DNA of 5,168 nucleotides from Candidatus Adiutrix sp. (GCA_031273445.1 JAISRV010000300.1:1-5168); one strand, 5' to 3'. Shown: positions 1 through 5,168, counted from the first letter of the stretch. A program made the numbers and translations. Notes: generated by a model not told the origin, from the letters alone.

Positions 1-184
1 TATTACCTTCGATGTTTTTCCCCCAATAGTCAGGCGTAATGAAGGAAAAAGTTAGGCTGGCCTGCGCATCCACGTCAACCAGAAGGACACGTTTACCACG
101 CCGAGCAAGCTCCGCAGCACTATTAGCTGTAGTTGTAGTTTTCCCGACACCGCCCTTGTAGTTCATCACAGATACAACTTGCAT
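1..184 (-). CDS. ParA/Soj/MinD-type partition ATPase, N-terminal part (gene continues past the left edge)
   Basis: The 61 visible codons translate to a protein starting [28 protein letters not shown] at residues 10-17 is the deviant Walker A motif of the ParA/MinD P-loop family, with the signature lysine right after the first residue of the loop. [15 protein letters not shown] at about 36-50 matches the Walker A' segment (normally D-x-D-P-Q; here alanine replaces the proline). Such ATPases bind DNA or membrane and position plasmids, chromosomes or protein clusters; many are carried by plasmids, ICEs and islands, usually beside a ParB-like partner, which would lie outside the window. The ATG at 184 is supported by GGAG (191-194) six bases upstream. 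The stretch is poorer in GC than the genes to the right, and it sits beyond the 3' end of a tRNA gene, which suggests a horizontally acquired element. Family assignment is firm; a role in segregation rather than another ParA job cannot be told from the fragment. Confidence 0.93.
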   Translation of the reverse strand, partial: MQVVSVMNYKGGVGKTTTTANSAAELARRGKRVLLVDVDAQASLTFSFITPDYWGKNIEGN

Positions 185-190
185 AAGATG

Positions 191-194
191 CTCC
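191..194 (-). promoter_or_regulatory. Ribosome binding site of the ParA-type gene
   Basis: On the minus strand TTGGAG (196-191) lies six bases before the ATG at 184-182, which fixes this start. The ATG at 216-214 is in a different frame and opens only a 16-codon reading frame. Confidence 0.75.
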
Positions 195-216
195 AACTTG
201 AGGGTATACTGGCCAT

Positions 217-236
217 GGTTAGTAATAGGTTAGTAA
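217..236 (-). repeat. Two 9-bp direct repeats 11 bp apart upstream of the ParA-type gene (candidate operator)
   Basis: GGTTAGTAA occurs at 217-225 and again at 228-236 on the plus strand (TTACTAACC on the minus strand). The start-to-start distance is 11 bp, close to one helical turn, so a protein could bind both copies on the same face. The site lies between the terminator of the tRNA and the ParA start, where ParA/ParB systems commonly have their autoregulatory operator. The repeats are seen directly; the operator role is inference. Confidence 0.5.
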
Positions 237-242
237 ACGCAA

Positions 243-276
243 CAAGGGCTTAGGGCTTGTCGGCCCTAAGCCCTTG
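243..276 (-). terminator. Hairpin terminator downstream of the initiator tRNA
   Basis: 243-256 and 263-276 form a perfect 14-bp inverted repeat (core AAGGGCTTAGGG / CCCTAAGCCCTT) around a 6-base loop. It begins 8 bases beyond the encoded CCA end of the tRNA and would separate tRNA transcription from the ParA gene. The tract after the stem on the minus strand (GTTGCGTTT) is only moderately T-rich, so efficiency is uncertain. On the plus strand the hairpin is followed by GATTT. Confidence 0.8.
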
Positions 277-283
277 ATTTAAC

Positions 284-360
<77 letters not shown>

Positions 361-370
361 ATATTTTTCT

Positions 371-399
371 AAGATAACACTGCTTTGGAGATATGTCAA
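371..399 (-). promoter_or_regulatory. Sigma70 promoter of the initiator tRNA
   Basis: On the minus strand the -35 box is TTGACA (399-394, perfect consensus), the spacer is 17 bases, and the -10 box is TATCTT (376-371). Transcription would start near 364, a few bases before the tRNA 5' end at 360. Two A/T tracts immediately upstream of the -35 box (in 401-426) could act as an UP element for RNA polymerase alpha. A promoter this close to consensus fits a highly expressed stable RNA. Confidence 0.9.
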
Positions 400-400
400 G

Positions 401-426
401 AAAAAAACGACCGAAAAAAACGACCG
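401..426. repeat. Tandem duplication of a 13-bp unit with A7 tracts, upstream of the tRNA promoter
   Basis: AAAAAAACGACCG is present twice back to back at 401-413 and 414-426. The period is 13 bp and the unit carries a run of seven A, so on the tRNA strand two T tracts lie directly behind the -35 box. This could be an UP-element-like or bent-DNA region, or just slippage-generated duplication. Confidence 0.75.
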
Positions 427-474
427 ACAGAAAAGCCTCACTTCGCGGCGAAGTTTCGTTCGCGGCCAGTCTAG

Positions 475-488
475 AACAAACGTTTGTT
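475..488. promoter_or_regulatory. Perfect 14-bp palindrome, candidate operator
   Basis: AACAAACGTTTGTT is its own reverse complement across all 14 bases, with the centre between 481 and 482. It lies between the divergent tRNA promoter (371-399) and the promoter at 555-582, and is embedded in sequence with no supported gene. Symmetric AT-flanked sites of this size are typical for dimeric regulators. No regulator gene for it is identifiable here, so which promoter it serves, if either, is unknown. Confidence 0.4.
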
Positions 489-554
489 TTGTTGCGGCGG
501 GACTCTCAGCCGCCTTCATCCGGAACGGCTTCATGGCCCTCTTTAGGCCTCTGG

Positions 555-582
555 TTGCAGGTTTCGCCATTTGGTTTATAAT
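555..582 (+). promoter_or_regulatory. Sigma70 promoter of the pyruvate-kinase-like gene
   Basis: TTGCAG (555-560) serves as -35, the spacer is 16 bases, and TATAAT (577-582) is a perfect -10 box. Transcription would start near 589, giving a leader of roughly 65-70 bases before the start codon at 657. The AT-rich -10 region stands out against GC-rich surroundings. Confidence 0.75.
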
Positions 583-599
583 TGGGTCGTGCTCGCCCG

Positions 600-641
600 C
601 CCGCCGTCGGCCCGCCGTCGGCCGGAGCAGTCGGCGGCCGG
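600..641 (+). repeat. 11-bp tandem duplication and GC-rich hairpin in the mRNA leader
   Basis: CCCGCCGTCGG occurs twice in tandem (600-610, 611-621). The second copy can pair with 632-640 (CGGCGGCCG) as a stem of nine pairs with one bulged C at 611 and a loop at 618-631. The hairpin ends only a few bases before the ribosome site at 645-650, so it could modulate initiation. A functional role is inference; GC-rich DNA often yields such pairings by chance. Confidence 0.4.
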
Positions 642-644
642 ATT

Positions 645-650
645 AAGGAG
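645..650 (+). promoter_or_regulatory. Ribosome binding site that decides the start of the pyruvate-kinase-like gene
   Basis: AAGGAG at 645-650 abuts the ATG at 651 with no spacer at all, but stands six bases before the in-frame GTG at 657. Spacing therefore favours GTG, which removes two residues from the N-terminus. Confidence 0.7.
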
Positions 651-656
651 ATGAAC

Positions 657-1196
657 GTGTATTTTGAAAAAAGCGGCCCCGGCAATGCCGCGGCGACCAT
701 TTCGCTGGCTCTCGAAGCGGCGGAGAAGAAGAAGATCGACCATATCGCGGTCGCCTCGAATTCCGGGGCCACGGCCGAACTTCTGGCCGGCTGCGGCCGG
801 AATGTGGTCTGCGTCTCTCATGCCTACGGCTTTCAGGGCAAGGGGCAAAATGAAATGACCGACGCGGCCCGCGGGCGTCTTCAGGCGGCCGGAATCAGGG
901 TCATCACCGCCACTCATGTTTTAAGCGGGGTGGAAAGAGCCGTCAGCCGCCGGAACGGCGGCATGTACCCGGCCGAAATCATGTCCGACGTTTTACGCAT
1001 GTTCGGTCATGGGCTCAAGGTCTGCGTCGAAATAGCGGTCATGGCTCTGGACGGCGGCCTCATCCCCTATGGAGAGAAGATCATCGCCATAGGCGGGACT
1101 TCCAGCGGGGCGGATACGGCTCTCGTCATGACCCCGGATCACGCCAACGATATTTTCAAGACCAGAATCCACGAAATTATCTGTAAACCGTATTGA
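657..1196 (+). CDS. Stand-alone pyruvate kinase C-terminal (alpha/beta) domain protein, COG1751-like
   Basis: The 179-residue product looks like the C-terminal allosteric domain of pyruvate kinase (PK_C fold) without any catalytic TIM-barrel. Visible features are the N-terminal YFEKSG, HIAVASNSGATAELL at about 29-43 (the strand and phosphate-loop-like SxSG segment of PK_C), a VSHAYGFQGKGQNEM block at 53-67, GVERAVSRR at 91-99, a RMFGHGLKVCVEIAVMALDGG block at 114-134, and IAIGGTSSGADTA at 143-155. These blocks match, from memory, the uncharacterised COG1751 family, in which free PK_C domains occur. Length is normal for that family and the protein appears complete and cytosolic. The function is unknown; a ligand-binding or regulatory role is only inferred from the fold. 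The start is GTG 657 because of ribosome-site spacing; ATG 651 (MNVYFEK) is the alternative. It is probably expressed from the promoter at 555-582, with no clear terminator after its stop codon. Confidence 0.88.
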   Translation: MYFEKSGPGNAAATISLALEAAEKKKIDHIAVASNSGATAELLAGCGRNVVCVSHAYGFQGKGQNEMTDAARGRLQAAGIRVITATHVLSGVERAVSRRNGGMYPAEIMSDVLRMFGHGLKVCVEIAVMALDGGLIPYGEKIIAIGGTSSGADTALVMTPDHANDIFKTRIHEIICKPY

Positions 1197-1358
1197 CGCG
1201 CGCGGCAAGCCTCGGCTTCCATCGACTCGCCGAATGAACATATCAAGCGCGATTTCGTCAAAGCCCAAAATCACGATACTTTCGCCGCCGAGGCGCCCGC
1301 GATGTTTAATGGCCGGGTCTGCCTATCAAGCTCATTTCGTCGGCGGTTCGGAGAATAA
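1197..1358 (+). pseudogene. Possible decayed coding remnant between two genes
   Basis: After the TGA at 1194-1196 the same frame stays open for 53 codons and ends with TAA at 1356-1358, directly abutting the ATG at 1359. The translation from about 1221 (ASIDSPNEHIKRDF, then VKAQNHDTFAAEAPAMFNGR) has a balanced composition and host-like codon choice (many NNC/NNG codons) and reads more like real protein than random intergenic DNA. There is no good start codon or ribosome site for it, and I do not recognise a family. It could be the C-terminal tail of a deleted gene or chance. No terminator-like hairpin with a T-run is seen here; AAGCC-TC-GGCTT (1207-1218) is a short inverted repeat only. Confidence 0.25.
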
Positions 1359-3089
1359 ATGCATTTCAGCCTGGTAAGAATTTCAACGCCTCACATGCGC
1401 AACGTGCGCTGTTTCGACGATTCCATATTGCCTATGTATTACGCCCTGCGCAGACTGGGCTACAAAGTGGAGATACGCCGCGATTCCATGAATCCCGCCA
1501 GCCTGAATATATGTTACGGCTCAAATTATGACCCTTTGGGCCAATGGACGCCCCTGCCCGCCAACAGCGTGATCGTAAACCTGGAGCAGCTGACCAGCCC
1601 CGGCTACCCCTGGCTGAAAAACGAGGCTTATTTTGAGCTCCTGTCCCGCCATGAGGTCTGGGATTTCAGTCGGCAAAACATCGAATATCTGGCCGGGCGC
1701 GGCTTGGTCGCCGCCTTTCTGCCCCAGGGTTATGTGCCGGAAATGACGCGCCTTAAGCCGGGCGCGATTGAAAATCAGGATGTCCTGTTCTATGGCGCTT
1801 TGACGCCCCGACGGCGAGCCGTTCTGGCGGAACTGACCGCCAAAGGCGTCCGGGTCAACTGCCTGACCCGCGCCTACGGCGCCCGCCGCGATCAGGCCAT
1901 TTATACCGCCAAGCTTTTTCTGAATATCCATCACTCCGTTCCCGCCAGTCTGGAAGTCGTTCGTCTCGGCTATATTCTGGCCAACTCCAGGGCGGTCGTT
2001 TCCGAATTGAATCCAGACACCTACCATTACCCTGAACTGGCCGGCGCCTGCGCCTTCAGCCCCTACGACGGCCTGGCGGAGACGACTCTTGAGCTGCTGA
2101 AGGATGCGGACAGGCGCGGCCGTCAGGCCCGACAAGGCTTTGAAGCCTTCTCTGCCCTTGATCTGTGCGGCGCCCTGGAGAAGCTGCTCGGACGCCGCGC
2201 CGCGCGCGGCCTGGGCGCCGATTTCGCGCCCGCCACGCCGACCCGCCCCCTGGGCGACTTTGCCGAGCCCCGGCCTGATCTCATCAACGCCGGCTCAGGC
2301 GCGGATTTTCGCAACGAGGCTTTGAATATAGACGTCGATCCGCGCTTCAGCCCGGACCTGGTTCTGGATCTGGCCCTCCCCCTGGACATGTCGGCGACGC
2401 ATGAGACGGCCAGGTTCGGCGAAATCAGGCTGAGGCCCGGCTCTTTTTCGCGCATCGTCTGTTTCGGGCTTTTGGGCCTGGTGGCCGACCGCGCGGTTTT
2501 TATGCGCAACATGCTGGCTCTTTTGGCCGAAGGCGGCGAGATGCTGCTCTCCGTGCCCTATGACTTGTCGCTGGAGGCGGCCGGGGCCGGGTCTTTCAAT
2601 GAAGGCTCCTGGAAAAACGAGGCCGGGGAAAACCGGCTGCTGGAAGGGGAGGGGGCCCGCTTCGAAGTGGAGCGTCTCGACTATGTTCTGTCCGATTTCG
2701 GCCGGGCGCGTCAGGCCGGAGGCGCGAGCCCGGAAACTTTGCGGGTCACGCCCCGGGCCATATCGGAAATGCATGTTTTACTGCGCAAAAGGGCCCTTAC
2801 GGATGACGACCGGGCCAGGCGGCTGGCCCTGACGCGCGAATGCTACGACCGCCCGGTCATAGACTGGGAAATTCGCGAACAGGAGGCGGACGAAGCCAGG
2901 CGCGGGCAGCCCCGGCTGCCCGGCCGGCTGGGCCTGGGCTGGCGGCTGCTGCGGCTGCGCCTCAGGCGCTGCCGTTACCGGTTTAACGCCAAACACGCCA
3001 AGGACGCCGGCCGTTATCAGGATAAGCTGAAAGAGCTGGACCTGGAGATAGAGTCCGTCCGCCGCCTGGCCGCCCATTTCAAAGCCTGA
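1359..3089 (+). CDS. Glycosyltransferase (CgeB/GT4-like) fused to a degenerate SAM-methyltransferase-like domain and C-terminal coiled coil
   Basis: This 576-residue protein has three parts. Residues 1-280 resemble CgeB/family-1-like glycosyltransferases: a variable N-terminal Rossmann half, VLFYGALTPRRRAVLAEL at 142-159, and AKLFLNIHHSVPASLEVVRLGYILANSRAVVSE at 184-216, the block that contacts the sugar nucleotide in this group. Residues 307-476 resemble a class I methyltransferase: LINAGSGADFRNEALNIDVDP at 308-328 stands where the SAM-binding motif would be, and LLAEGGEMLLSVPYDLS at 388-404 is the late strand. Residues 505-576 are basic and helical, ending in a probable coiled coil (YQDKLKELDLEIESVRRL, 553-570). 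No signal peptide or membrane segment is visible, so it is probably cytosolic and acts on a surface glycan or glycoprotein. The ATG is supported by GGAG (1350-1353) five bases upstream. Acceptor and donor are unknown. It may be co-transcribed with the gene at 3134. Confidence 0.75.
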   Translation: MHFSLVRISTPHMRNVRCFDDSILPMYYALRRLGYKVEIRRDSMNPASLNICYGSNYDPLGQWTPLPANSVIVNLEQLTSPGYPWLKNEAYFELLSRHEVWDFSRQNIEYLAGRGLVAAFLPQGYVPEMTRLKPGAIENQDVLFYGALTPRRRAVLAELTAKGVRVNCLTRAYGARRDQAIYTAKLFLNIHHSVPASLEVVRLGYILANSRAVVSELNPDTYHYPELAGACAFSPYDGLAETTLELLKDADRRGRQARQGFEAFSALDLCGALEKLLGRRAARGLGADFAPATPTRPLGDFAEPRPDLINAGSGADFRNEALNIDVDPRFSPDLVLDLALPLDMSATHETARFGEIRLRPGSFSRIVCFGLLGLVADRAVFMRNMLALLAEGGEMLLSVPYDLSLEAAGAGSFNEGSWKNEAGENRLLEGEGARFEVERLDYVLSDFGRARQAGGASPETLRVTPRAISEMHVLLRKRALTDDDRARRLALTRECYDRPVIDWEIREQEADEARRGQPRLPGRLGLGWRLLRLRLRRCRYRFNAKHAKDAGRYQDKLKELDLEIESVRRLAAHFKA

Positions 3090-3133
3090 GCCGCGACCCC
3101 GTCAGCCAAGCTGAATAGGAATATTTTTTAAAA

Positions 3134-3751
3134 ATGCCGAAGTTTGAAACTCACATAGCCGTGTCCTCGCTAGGATCGGCTCTCCTGACCGCCTACGGCG
3201 CGGCCCGCTTCGGCTGGGACGGCGTTATTCCCGCATTGGCCTTTATTTCCGGAGCGGCCGGGGGCATGGCGCCCGATCTGGATTCCGACGCCTCCAAGCC
3301 GTTGCGCCTCGCGGGCTTGACGGCGGGCGCGGCGGCGGCGGCCGGCCCCGCCGCCTTCGTTTCCGCTTCCGGCAGTTTTCTGAACCGCCCCTGGGGCGCC
3401 GAGGCCGTCATCGCCGCCGCCGCCGCCGCTTTCGTCCTCTTCAATTTTTTGGCCGTCGAAACCTTCAGGCGTCTGACGCGGCACCGGGGCCTTTTCCACA
3501 GCCTGGCTGTCCCCTTTCTCTACGCCGGCCTCATGGCCTGCCTGGCCGCGCCATATGGCGCCGACGCTTCCATGGCCGTCTGGCTCCTGGGCGTTTTCGG
3601 CGTCTTCAGCCATCTGGCGCTGGATGCGGCCCAGAGCCTGTCGCTCAACCCGCTCAAACTGGCTACCGGCGACCTGGGCGCTTCCACCCGGTTGTGGCTG
3701 GCCACGGCCGGCGTCACTATCCTGGCTTTCACCCGCCTGACGAAAATATAG
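3134..3751 (+). CDS. YdjM-family (DUF457) membrane-bound predicted metal-dependent hydrolase
   Basis: The 205-residue product has the DUF457/YdjM layout: a histidine near the N-terminus (FETH, H7), an acidic cluster after the first hydrophobic segment (GGMAPDLDSD, D48/D50/D52), a TRHRGLFHS motif at 115-123 (H117, H122), and HLALDAAQS at 160-168 (H160, D164). The His/Asp residues sit at membrane edges and are thought to bind metal; relatives such as E. coli YdjM are LexA-regulated inner-membrane proteins of unresolved substrate. About four to five hydrophobic segments are visible (near 10-45, 58-80, 88-110, 122-140, 146-165), and the protein is unusually alanine-rich, with GCC/GCG runs around 3330-3430. 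Start ATG 3134 has AGGA at 3117-3120 with a long 13-base gap, so initiation may be weak. The gene follows the glycosyltransferase by 44 bases on the same strand and probably shares its transcript; no SOS box was noticed upstream. Confidence 0.82.
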   Translation: MPKFETHIAVSSLGSALLTAYGAARFGWDGVIPALAFISGAAGGMAPDLDSDASKPLRLAGLTAGAAAAAGPAAFVSASGSFLNRPWGAEAVIAAAAAAFVLFNFLAVETFRRLTRHRGLFHSLAVPFLYAGLMACLAAPYGADASMAVWLLGVFGVFSHLALDAAQSLSLNPLKLATGDLGASTRLWLATAGVTILAFTRLTKI

Positions 3752-3773
3752 AAGGAACTAACCGCACAGGACG

Positions 3774-4670
3774 CTAGTCTTCAGCCTCCGAACCGCCTTT
3801 GGCGGCGGCCGGGCCTTGCCGTAGCTTGAGGGCCGCCGTCAGAATGATCATTCCGCCGATCAGGGCGCGAAAGGTGATGGGATCATGGAAGATCAGCCAA
3901 CTGGACAGGGCGCCGCCGAAGACTTCCAAAGTGCCGATGACGCCGACTTTGTAGGGGGCCAGCCAGCGCAGAGCCGCGTAACCCATGAGCATGGCCGTCA
4001 GGGCGATGACCGCCAGACCGACGGCGGCCCCGACGGGGCGGGCCCCGCCCAGGCCGGTGGGCAGGTCCAGCGCCGCGATCGCCGCGAAAAGGCCGATCAG
4101 CGACCAGAGACTGTAATAGAACACCGGCTCAAGACCGCAGTTTTCGTCGCCCAGGCGGCTGGCCAGCACAAAGCCGAGACCATAGAGCGCGGCCCCGCCC
4201 AGGCCGATAAAGTGGCCCGGGTCCAGAGCCAACCCGGCGGATGAATCAGGCCAGATAAGGACGAGGCAGCCGCAGAAGGCCAGAGCGGCCAGGGCGCCGT
4301 CGCGAAGGCTTATTGAACTGGAATTTATGAAATAGGCGAAGACTACCGAGAGAGCCGGATACAGATACAGCAGAACCAGGGCCTGGTAGAGCGGTATTCT
4401 GGCGATGGCGGTGGTGGTGCAGATGGTCGACAGAGAACCGCACAGGCCGATCAGGAGCAGGAGTTTTTTGTTTCCGCCGAAAAGCCGCTTTTTGAAGGCG
4501 CGGGCCGCCATAACCGTCACGATCACGCCCACGAGGCCGCGGACGACTAAAATCCCCGCCACCGACAATTCGTCGATCATAAAGCGGACGCCCACATTCA
4601 GACAGCAATAGGCCAGGGCCGAACCGAAGGCCAGCGCCGCCCCGGGATCGGCTATTTTCGCGTTCGGCAA
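3774..4670 (-). CDS. EamA/DMT-superfamily transporter (10 transmembrane segments)
   Basis: The 298-residue product is an integral inner-membrane protein with two tandem EamA repeats, roughly residues 9-140 and 152-284. Ten hydrophobic segments can be traced, near 10-30, 37-57, 68-86, 95-115, 124-140, 153-171, 183-201, 214-232, 241-260 and 266-284. Typical sites are R44 (VVRGLVG), P105 (LYLYPALS) and the closing block TLEVFGGALSSWLIFHDPIT at 247-266 with E249. Members export or import small metabolites such as amino acids, nucleosides and drugs; the substrate here is unknown. The start is TTG at 4670-4668 with GAGGT (4679-4675) four bases upstream; an in-frame stop at 4685-4683 excludes an earlier start and the next in-frame ATG is residue 31, inside the protein. 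It lies 18 bases after the IclR gene, so it is probably co-transcribed, and it converges on the YdjM-family gene with only 22 bases between. Confidence 0.9.
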   Translation of the reverse strand: MPNAKIADPGAALAFGSALAYCCLNVGVRFMIDELSVAGILVVRGLVGVIVTVMAARAFKKRLFGGNKKLLLLIGLCGSLSTICTTTAIARIPLYQALVLLYLYPALSVVFAYFINSSSISLRDGALAALAFCGCLVLIWPDSSAGLALDPGHFIGLGGAALYGLGFVLASRLGDENCGLEPVFYYSLWSLIGLFAAIAALDLPTGLGGARPVGAAVGLAVIALTAMLMGYAALRWLAPYKVGVIGTLEVFGGALSSWLIFHDPITFRALIGGMIILTAALKLRQGPAAAKGGSEAED

Positions 4671-4674
4671 AGCG

Positions 4675-4679
4675 ACCTC
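4675..4679 (-). promoter_or_regulatory. Ribosome binding site supporting the TTG start of the EamA gene
   Basis: Minus-strand GAGGT lies four bases before TTG 4670. Because a stop codon is in frame just upstream at 4685-4683, no ATG or GTG start can explain the N-terminal first membrane helix, so the TTG is probably real. Confidence 0.65.
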
Positions 4680-4688
4680 GTTTCAGCC

Positions 4689-5168
4689 TTAAATCTGTAG
4701 GCCAGGTTGAACTTTGCGGCAGCCCAGCTGCCGGGACAATTTGGCCGCGCATTCAATAATCTTTCCCGGCAGATTCTTCAGGGGCTTGATGCGGCCGGAG
4801 GGGCCGGAGACGCTGAGGGCGTAGGCGGGATAAGCGTTAAAATCGAGAATGGGGGCGCCCACGCAATAAAGCCCGGCGGCCAGTTCCTCATTATCGACCG
4901 CATAGCCGTTTTTGCGCACGCGGGCCAGGGCTTTCCTCAATTTCTCGACATTGGTGATGGTGTTGGGGGTCATGGCGTCCAGCATGACCAGACGCTCGAA
5001 ATAAGCGTCCAGGTCGCCCTCGGGCAGAAAGGCCAAAATGGCCTTGCCCAGGGCGGTGATATAGGCCTGACAGGAGGTGCCCACGCCGGAATCCATGCGT
5101 AAAAGCTCCTGACTTTCCACTTTGTCCAGATAGATGATTTTATCGCGGTCCAGGATGCCCAGGTTGAC
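4689..5168 (-). CDS. IclR-family transcriptional regulator, C-terminal effector-binding part (5' end beyond the right edge)
   Basis: The frame is open to the window edge and gives 159 residues up to TAA at 4691-4689, so the N-terminal winged-helix DNA-binding domain lies outside. The visible part matches the IclR ligand-binding (GAF-like) domain in order: VNLGILDRDKIIYLDKVES at the start (where the family has LGILD-x-DEIVYLEKVES), GVGTSCQAYITALGKAILAFLP with the invariant ALGKA segment, then NTITN, LARVRKNGYAVDNEEL, GLYCVGAPILDFN and YALSVSGPSGRI. The C-terminus LSRQLGC is also standard. IclR proteins sense small carboxylic or aromatic metabolites and repress or activate neighbouring catabolic and transport genes. 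With the EamA gene 18 bases downstream, it probably regulates, or is co-transcribed with, that transporter. The effector cannot be named from sequence. Its promoter and operator are not in the window. Confidence 0.95.
   Translation of the reverse strand, partial: VNLGILDRDKIIYLDKVESQELLRMDSGVGTSCQAYITALGKAILAFLPEGDLDAYFERLVMLDAMTPNTITNVEKLRKALARVRKNGYAVDNEELAAGLYCVGAPILDFNAYPAYALSVSGPSGRIKPLKNLPGKIIECAAKLSRQLGCRKVQPGLQI

Larger units (their letters stand above)
361..656. other. Non-coding divergent intergenic region (about 300 bases)
   Basis: This stretch separates the minus-strand tRNA from the plus-strand pyruvate-kinase-like gene. It contains the tRNA promoter, a 13-bp tandem duplication, a small hairpin (CTTCG at 441-445 with CGAAG at 449-453), a 14-bp palindrome, the promoter at 555-582 and a GC-rich leader. 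Open frames crossing it give low-complexity, arginine/serine-rich translations with no usable ribosome site, and some run antisense through the tRNA, so no gene is called. Confidence 0.7.

Noticed and set aside
393..581. Plus-strand open frame with GGAG close to an ATG
   Set aside because: The GGAG-to-ATG gap is only two bases, the frame overlaps the tRNA -35 box and the tandem A-tract repeats, and the product resembles no family.
1194..1196. TGA as a selenocysteine or readthrough codon
   Set aside because: The protein ends at the usual position for its family, and no SECIS-like hairpin was evident directly after it.
1521..2135. Long minus-strand open frame opposite the glycosyltransferase
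   Set aside because: It is a shadow of GC-rich coding on the plus strand; the plus-strand protein carries recognisable family motifs.
3330..3430. GCC/GCG runs as a simple-sequence repeat
   Set aside because: They encode alanine-rich membrane segments in a GC-rich genome and are not a regular tandem array.
3170..3613. Minus-strand open frames opposite the YdjM-family gene
   Set aside because: Gly/Ala-rich antisense shadows; the plus-strand frame has the conserved His/Asp motifs and hydrophobic segments.
3792..3804. CCGCC-TTT-GGCGG hairpin as a terminator between the convergent genes
   Set aside because: It lies inside the coding end of the transporter gene and has no T-run on either side; the 22-base gap itself contains no inverted repeat.
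4707..5102. Plus-strand open frame opposite the IclR gene
   Set aside because: Antisense shadow; the IclR effector domain matches throughout on the minus strand.

Overview
The window reads as chromosomal DNA of a GC-rich Gram-negative-type bacterium. The gene set (a stand-alone pyruvate-kinase C-terminal-like protein, a glycosyltransferase/methyltransferase-like fusion, a YdjM-type membrane protein, an EamA exporter and an IclR regulator) would fit a Desulfobacterota/Desulfovibrio-like genome. That placement is a guess from gene content, not a proof.

Left part (1-360, minus strand). The first 180 bases are clearly less GC-rich (87 of 180 bases by hand count) than the rest (sample 60-base lines to the right hold 36 to 48 G+C). 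They carry the 5' end of a ParA/Soj-type ATPase gene running off the window. Upstream of it lie two 9-bp direct repeats exactly one helical turn apart, then a strong hairpin terminator, then an initiator tRNA-fMet gene with an encoded CCA and a near-consensus sigma70 promoter. A ParA gene of different base composition just beyond the 3' end of a tRNA gene is the classic look of an integrated element or genomic island boundary.

Middle (361-3751, plus strand). A non-coding stretch of about 300 bases holds the divergent promoters for the tRNA and for the first plus-strand gene, a perfect 14-bp palindrome and two short tandem duplications. Three plus-strand genes follow: a COG1751-like pyruvate-kinase C-terminal-domain protein (657-1196), a 576-residue glycosyltransferase/degenerate methyltransferase/coiled-coil protein (1359-3089), and a small YdjM-family (DUF457) membrane protein (3134-3751). 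The 162-base gap 1197-1358 holds an open frame that looks like a decayed coding remnant.

Right part (3774-5168, minus strand). An IclR-family regulator (5' end missing) is followed 18 bases later by an EamA/DMT-family transporter. They form a probable two-gene unit convergent with the YdjM-family gene. The natural reading is a local regulator controlling export or uptake of a small metabolite.

No CRISPR array, insertion sequence, rRNA or complete defence system is visible. The most worthwhile items are the possible integration boundary at the initiator tRNA, that tRNA's U1:U72 mismatch, the apparent erosion of the methyltransferase half of the fusion protein, and several regulatory-looking repeats and palindromes.
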